64,000 bases of DNA from Collybiopsis luxurians FD-317 M1 (lineage: Eukaryota > Basidiomycota > Agaricomycetes > Agaricales > Omphalotaceae): the NCBI GenBank assembly GCA_000827265.1, contig KN834776.1:545564-609563 (forward strand), written 5' to 3'. Position numbers and translations under genes: made by a program. The stretch's first letter is position 1; the number at the start of each line of letters is the position of its first letter. The notes beneath the pieces are model-generated. The model made no database searches. It saw nothing but the letters and a program-made list of their open reading frames with translations, and was not told the DNA's origin. Below are positions 58,635-64,000 of this stretch, piece after piece.

Positions 58635-59312
58635 ATGTACCTTGACCGCGACATGGTAGGCATTAGCTTGATAAATCTTTGCAAGCTCATATTCTGTTTT
58701 TTTTCTCTTTTAGCTCAATTCTGCGTTCTTGGCTCTTGCTGTGGTATCTGCCCCTAAAGAGAAACTGAATTTAAACTGCCTCACTTCCGGACGTGGGGGG
58801 GCTAGTGAGTGTAGCAGGTTCATCAACAATTTTTGTCAAGAAAGCATCCGCGTTCATCCGGTACGACTCGTAGTTGCCAGCCTTCACATTTGCTCAATAT
58901 GCTTTAGATAGCCGTTGGGGCTACTTTTTCCCGTTGCTACAATATAGGCGGCTTTAGCTGTAAGATGCTCTCTTCCTTCAAGTTCTCAATACTAAATACA
59001 AATCCTTGCCCGACTTTCCCCTCTGTTACTTTTCCATGTACAGGCGTCCTCCATGCGAAGAACGCACGGGGACACCACCCCACGTTACCGAATGAGAGCA
59101 ACTGCGAACGGGTGCTAGATGCCGTTGCCAGCGGATGTCCAATGGTGAATGGTTTATTACTATTGAAACATATTATTGGAACTCACTGCTCTGTATTCCA
59201 TTCCAATTAGGGTGGGCGTGGCAATGTCGATGGTAACACTTTTGAGTTCTCCCTCAATCCGAATAAAGGTAGCTGTCTCCAAGATGCTACTCTCGATAGC
59301 AGCTGTTCTTGA
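58635..59312 (+). CDS. Small secreted Cys-rich protein, Y3-like glycan-binding family, copy C (extended C-terminus)
   Basis: Five exons (58635-58655, 58714-58860, 58908-58959, 59044-59144, 59211-59312), giving 140 aa. Exon 1 encodes MYLDRDM. The hydrophobic leader is LNSAFLALAVVSAP, but the usual GQ cleavage text is replaced by KEKLN, so secretion is less certain. The cysteine pattern is kept (CSRFINNFC, ATFSRCY, NESNCERVLD, FEFSLNPNKGSC). The stop codon that ends the other two copies is absent, and translation runs on for about ten codons (LQDATLDSSCS), adding one further cysteine. Two residues are missing from exon 2 compared with the other copies. No frameshift is present. Confidence 0.75.
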
Positions 59313-59590
59313 ACACAAACAAGTTGAAGTGGATATGGCACATAATATGACTGTGTACGGTACAATGTCCTTGTACTAGGAATAAGTTATTATGTACCAG
59401 CAACATGTAAACTATATGAACTCAATGCGTAAGGTCACCATGATGCGTCAGCATAAACCTGACTCCTCGGGCATTAGTTGGGACCCTTTTAACATCTATA
59501 CACTATACCTTCCTTCTCCTTGCCAATCAACCCTGACATAACCTCAAACTGAGTCTGGCTGACTTGAGATATAACGTAAGACTTTACAGA

Positions 59591-60717
59591 GATGGACCCT
59601 TGGGGACTACTTTGCTTCATTGCAAACTACTATTCTTGTTACTATGAAGCCTGTTGGCATGTCAATTAGACTGGGTTCAGACTCACTAATACTTTCACTC
59701 AGAACCTTAAACCTTGTTTAAGGAGCAGGTTGACGTCAGTATGTCCTTCCTGAGAACCATCATGTTCAGTTGGATGCCTTTGCCTCCATGAGCGGCAGTA
59801 CATCAAGTATGATGGAGCAAGTGTACTATAATCTATGTCTGAGATGAAGTGTAGAGCTGATAACAAGTTGGAGATGGGGATTATGATGATCAATTATTTA
59901 TTATTGAAGATATGTGTGCCCTCTCTTCCGAAGCTTCTCTGGATCATTGTAAGTAATTAACGCATCAGCTCCGTTCAGTTGGAACCAACCTCATCACTCT
60001 GCTCGCACAACCTTCGTCAATATTAAGCGTCTCTTTCAAGGCCCCGACCGACCTACCTTCCAGAAGCATACTCGTTTTGGAGGAAAAGACAACTAACCTA
60101 TGCCTGGAATAGTGTGTTACCATTCTTAGCTGTATTCCACAATCCCTTCTCATGCCCTGTTCTGATAGCCAATGCTGGTAAAGGCATCTCTGCATCAATC
60201 TTGAGCAGATCCAATTTATCCATCTGTCATTGTGAATTCGACCTTGCCTTCTCTCATGTCGACATGGTGGTTGGAGGTACATATAACCTTAACATTGGAA
60301 GGAAGATTGAGGTTCTTTGCAGTTGCTTGGAAAAGGGTACTGGTTTTCAAATTTGCTGCCACCGAGGCTTTGCTGTCGTAAGTATGGATCTTCATGTACT
60401 AACAGTTGCAACAAATTTGTTTAATGCTTGCTTCATAAGGGGACAAGTATCTTGACATTTTCATTGGGATTCAACAGTCTGAAGTTGCAACTTGTATATT
60501 GTGAATGTAGATGATAAGAGGAAGGGTTGTATGTTCTGCGTTTTCTGTCTTTGATACTTCTTGGTCAGATGCCTCAGTTGAGCTTGGCTGAAAGCTATGT
60601 GTGGTACGGAAATGGGTTCTCACAGGGCCATAACCGTAACATTGACTGTACAAATACAGTGGAGCATCCCTACTTTTAAATATAGCCTAACAATGATCAC
60701 TGAGCTATATTCAGGCG
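59591..60717. other. Spacer between duplication copy C and the receptor-like gene
   Basis: About 1.1 kb with only short overlapping frames on both strands and no recognisable motif. Confidence 0.5.
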
Positions 60718-62085
60718 ATGATCGGAACCTTCCCGCCCAGATTTATTGAGAACAATAAATATATAATTGAGCGAGCCAGCAGCAGCAACGTGCCCCCCAC
60801 AAAACTTATGACTCCAGAAGAGCAACGAGCAATTAACATCGGAGGGGTAATTGATTACCTCAGCACCATAACATTGCTAGTGGAATTTCTTGCCTTTGGA
60901 ACGTGTGGGCAGTTACTGCTCAAAGGATTTCAATCTGCCAAAGTTTTATAGCTAAGCTAATACTTATCGTGTTTTTCATTCAGGCATATTCCTTCCAATG
61001 ATATTGATTGCTATTAATTTACAAATGTATGGAAATAGAAACGATTTCCGACTGTTTCGTTAACTGGTCACCTTTATTTTGGCTTCTTGACAGAGCGAAA
61101 CCCTGGACCCGCGCAAATATTCTACACATTGCTTGTTTGAGCTTGTCATTCATCTCCTTCATGTTACAGCTCATTGGTGGCGTAATAACTTCCTTCGCTT
61201 CTAAGCAGTTCCCCTTTGCTCCAATCCTGTCTGGTGAGCAAGGGGAGAAAGAACTCTTCATACTTCAGGATTTGGCAAGCTGGGCAATTATAACTTCTGT
61301 AAGTTTTTCCTATACTTTTATATCTCAATCGCTTGATTCTTGCTTAACTATTCATTCAGATGGTTTTGGGTGATCTTGTTGTAGTATGGAGAGCATGGAT
61401 CTTGTTTCAATATACAAGGCTTGCAAGGCTTGCACTTGCCTTGCTTACAACTGTCAACATTGGTGCGTACTTGCTTAAATTGGATCTATCTGATATCTAA
61501 TGTACTGCATAATACCTCATCATGATAGTGTTTAATGTTGCTTCAACTTGTCTTGCTGAAGATCAAATTGCGGACATTTACAAGAATCCTAATCACTTAC
61601 CTTCAAGTGTCAGCACAAGTCTGGGCTTGGGATCATTATTGATTTCCTTAGTTGTAAACCTATCTGCAACCGGTTTAATTGCATGGAAGGCTTGGTAAGC
61701 GACCTCAAATACAATTGTCATTACCCTTACACTTAGTAATGGTTTGGAGGAACAACCATCGGTTTATGGTGGAAGCTGCAATTTACAGAAGGACCAATGT
61801 TCAAACTGTCCTTCTTTTGCTGATTGAATCCGGTGCTATATATCTTATAGGGCAAAATAGCATACATTATTTGCTATCTGTTCAACCTGTACGCAGTGGC
61901 GCACACAATTATGAGCGCACTGGTTATTCAAACTATGGAAAACATGTTCAATGTTTGCACGGTGAGTGTTCCCCTTCTACCAGTTCAAATAGTTTGCATT
62001 AATAAATTGTTAAAACAATGTATCCAGTGGTAGTGATCCTCTTAATCAACAATAATGCCCCTCCTGTGATTGAGACTTTCCAGGT
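60718..62085 (+). pseudogene. Receptor-like multi-helix membrane gene, copy 3 (most complete, possibly frameshifted)
   Basis: A true ATG at 60718 starts exon 1 (LMTPEEQRAINIGGVIDYLS, then a helix TLLVEFLAFG). Further exons give ILHIACLSLSFISFMLQLIG, SWAIITS joined to MVLGDLVVVWRAWILFQYTR (acceptor near 61360), LVVNLSATGLIAWKAW, then RTNVQTVLLLLIESGAIYLI. The last two helices (YIICYLFNLYAVAHTIMSAL and VVVILLINNNAPP) are in a different frame after 61855 and would need a one-base shift. The order of helices fits the multi-helix putative receptors common in Agaricomycetes (VWRAW and ESGAIY are typical). It could be an active gene with an intron I misplace near 61860, but the exon 1 to 2 to 3 junctions are also hard to reconcile. 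Confidence 0.6.
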
Positions 62086-63228
62086 GACTCAATAGCAGAC
62101 TATAGTGGCAGACAGCAGGCAGGATTATATTCACCAAGTACAAGCCCGCTGTCAAACTCGGAAACAGCAATCTCAAAATAGATATACTGTACCATTTTGT
62201 TCACTTCATCATGAGCTGTGACCTATGACTGCATTGACAAAAATTTGATTCCGACACTGATAGGAACAACCTGTGACACCCCAGAAGTTTCGTCATTCGA
62301 GCGATGGACTTTACCTTTAGCATGAGCTACCGCGGGCTTTGCACATCAGCCGATTCATGCGCCTGAGTGCATTGTGGTGCTCATTGCTCAATGCCTGACT
62401 GTTTGATAATGAATCTGAAATCAGGCACCAATGAGTCTTCATGATGGACCCTCCTCTGAAAATGCAGTCAGCATACTTACCACTACCTGAGTTAATTACC
62501 ATCCACTCCCCAAAAGCTGCAGTTTCTGTTGAAGAATTCCTTTGCATGATGATTCCTAGTGTAGCACCTCTTACTCTGAGAACAGCTAAGGTTGAACTTA
62601 AACTGCCCCAGGTGAAAATTTAGGTGAAAATCGGATAGAAAAATAAAGTTAACAGAGTCCCCACTGAGTAAAATTGATGGATCTTTTAAATTAAAAGTTA
62701 ACTGGATAAACTTGAGATCAGAGTTGAGGAATATAGTTGAATGTAGCTAAGTATATACTGTAAGCACGGTAGCGCTAGGCCCATGCCCTATACCGAGGCA
62801 AGTGGCGATCATTTGTACAGTAAGGAAAAAGGCAAAATGAGTCAGTTGGTAGATTATAAATTTGTAAAGGAGGCACTGGTTATGTGCATATATGAAGCTA
62901 GTTAATAAATGATCACCGCCATGCTCCTTATGTGCAGGTTTTTATTGTATGCTAGGAAAAGGTGAGGGTAAGAGATAAGATAAATAGATAAGACATGAAA
63001 GACAAGATCAGAAGGATAAGGTAGAAAGATAAGATTGAAGGATGGGAGTTGCTAGTAAATGACAAGAAAGAGAAAACAAGTAAAGACATGGCAAATGTAA
63101 CTGTAACACCCGATAAAAGTGAATGTTGAATGGTGGATTGTCAAAGTTACCAACCGAGGAGTTTTACAGAGTACAGCATTGTAGTATTAGAACACTACAG
63201 GATATATAAACCAAAGGTTTGAAGCTAG
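62086..63228. other. Gene-free stretch between receptor-like gene and WD40 gene
   Basis: One short minus-strand frame (62547-62317) has no recognised motif. 62945-63080 is a purine-rich GATAAGATAAG-type simple repeat. The 3' UTR of the WD40 gene should lie at the right end. Confidence 0.5.
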
Positions 63229-64000
63229 TTACTCTGGATCTGGCTTGAAGCAGTTCATCCATTTAGAGCCCACAACATCTGGATCATAGATAACTGATGT
63301 GTGGCCAAGCTGAGATAGTATGTTGAGGCAGGGGTAGATAGGTAAACTCTGAAAAAGGGAAGGGGGTAGCCACATGAGACGATTTGGATGAGGGAAATTA
63401 CAGTCAAATAGCCAGCCACTTTCACCCTCAGAAGTGCTAAAAATATGTTTAGATGGGTAATGAAGGCCATCATGACTCATATCTTTTGAGGTCATCATAT
63501 TGGCTCCGGAACTCACGTCCCAGATACGTAGAGTCTTGTCCTTTGAGCCAGAAGCAACGTGAGAGCCACCATAAGAGAATGCAGTGGAATAGACATAATC
63601 TGTGTGACCGCCAAAGGTGTGAATATTAACTCCAGAGTTTGCATCCCAAATACGAACAGTCATGTCATCTGAGCCAGACACAATATAGGAGTCATCATTG
63701 GAGAACTGGACAGAGCGAATGGAGTTTTTGTGACCCTTTAAAGTCTTCAAATTTAATCCTATGTTTGTATCCCAAATACGGACAGTCCAGTCATCAGAGC
63801 CAGACACAATGTGCAAACTATCATTAGAGAATGCAACAGACCGAACATAATCTCTATGACCTTGAAAGGTCTGCACATTTATCCCAGTATTTGCATCCCA
63901 GATATGAATGGCTTTGTCATCAGAACAAGAGACAATTTGGGAGGCATCTTTGGAAAATGCCACAGATCGCACCCAATCTGTATGACCTTTCAGGGTCCAC
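63229..64000 (-). CDS. WD40-repeat protein, C-terminal part (NACHT/NLR-associated type), runs off the window
   Basis: The open minus-strand frame continues past base 64000, so only the carboxy-terminal 257 or so residues are seen. At least four WD40 repeats follow one another at about 42-residue spacing, with the pattern GH-(x)-VRSVAFS...SGSDD-TVRIWD (for example IVSGSDDMTVRIWDANSG). After the last blade comes a tail with GWLFDCNFPHPNRLMWLPP and GSKWMNCFKPDPE. In mushrooms such tails end NACHT-WD40 (NLR-like) proteins, which act in non-self recognition. The upstream NACHT part lies outside the window, so this is an inference. Confidence 0.8.
   Translation of the reverse strand, partial: WTLKGHTDWVRSVAFSKDASQIVSCSDDKAIHIWDANTGINVQTFQGHRDYVRSVAFSNDSLHIVSGSDDWTVRIWDTNIGLNLKTLKGHKNSIRSVQFSNDDSYIVSGSDDMTVRIWDANSGVNIHTFGGHTDYVYSTAFSYGGSHVASGSKDKTLRIWDVSSGANMMTSKDMSHDGLHYPSKHIFSTSEGESGWLFDCNFPHPNRLMWLPPSLFQSLPIYPCLNILSQLGHTSVIYDPDVVGSKWMNCFKPDPE

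Larger units (their letters stand above)
57415..59590. repeat. Segmental duplication, copy C (inverted)
   Basis: The block is the inverted counterpart of copy B. It begins with the reverse of GTGGTACGG-type flank text (GATATATAAGATACCACCAATCCACAAACCG), continues through the reverse of GTGATTGCCAAGGTCTGATGA, and ends past the gene at the text shared with 44600-44880 (GGTCACCATGATGCGTCAGCA and its inverse). Confidence 0.78.

Noticed and set aside
62317..62547. Minus-strand frame of 76 codons
   Set aside because: Coding-like at places but unsupported by motif, neighbouring exon or homologue I recognise.
1..64000. tRNA, rRNA, CRISPR arrays, bacterial operons
   Set aside because: None seen. The decamer arrays are tandem without unique spacers, so they are not CRISPR; the gene structures are fungal with introns.

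Overview
The window looks like the genome of a mushroom-forming basidiomycete (Agaricomycete). Genes are dense with short GT-AG introns of about 45-70 bp, and several families are typical of that group: DUF6533 and DUF6535 membrane proteins, Y3-like secreted lectin-type proteins, and a WD40 protein of the NACHT/NLR-associated kind. Transposon decay is heavy. No bacterial, organellar or viral gene set is present. All functional calls come from reading the sequence; no database search was run.

Layout. 1-9000 is transposon debris, chiefly a decayed minus-strand DIRS-type tyrosine-recombinase retroelement (gag, RT-RNase H, recombinase) interrupted by a solo LTR. 9583-25064 is a gene-rich island: an MFS transporter, a DUF6533 seven-helix protein, a very unusual G-alpha-like protein, a DUF4139/MuiA-like protein carrying an FG-repeat insert, and a Ser-rich unknown. 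25900-41400 is a patchwork of a copia fragment, three copies (with the one at 60.7 kb) of a receptor-like membrane gene, a RecQ-helicase fragment between long inverted repeats, a hAT-type MITE with an 8-bp target duplication, a DUF6535-ankyrin gene, a Tc1/mariner-like pair of ends and an assembly gap flanked by a duplicated segment. 41290-59590 holds three copies of a segmental duplication, each with an intact five-exon Y3-like gene; the third copy is inverted. 60.7-64 kb holds another receptor-like copy and the C-terminal end of a WD40 protein.

The most striking object is a 7,810-bp DNA transposon at 45901-53710 that split the second duplication copy. It has roughly 54-bp terminal inverted repeats, a perfect 10-bp target-site duplication (GGCTGGAATA), decamer arrays inside both ends, and one 12-exon gene whose frame stays open across 11 introns (1,795 aa). 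The product combines a GCM/WRKY-type zinc finger, a Mutator-like DDE transposase core, a cysteine peptidase resembling the USPL1 (C98) SUMO isopeptidases, a PHD finger and a Tudor-like segment. I infer an autonomous Mutator-like element carrying its own deSUMOylating and chromatin-reading modules.

A second notable gene (15343-17930) encodes a G-alpha protein in which every nucleotide-binding motif is damaged while the fold-defining segments and the receptor-contacting C-terminal tail are kept, behind an N-terminal extension of about 330 residues. It lies directly downstream of a seven-helix DUF6533 gene on the same strand.
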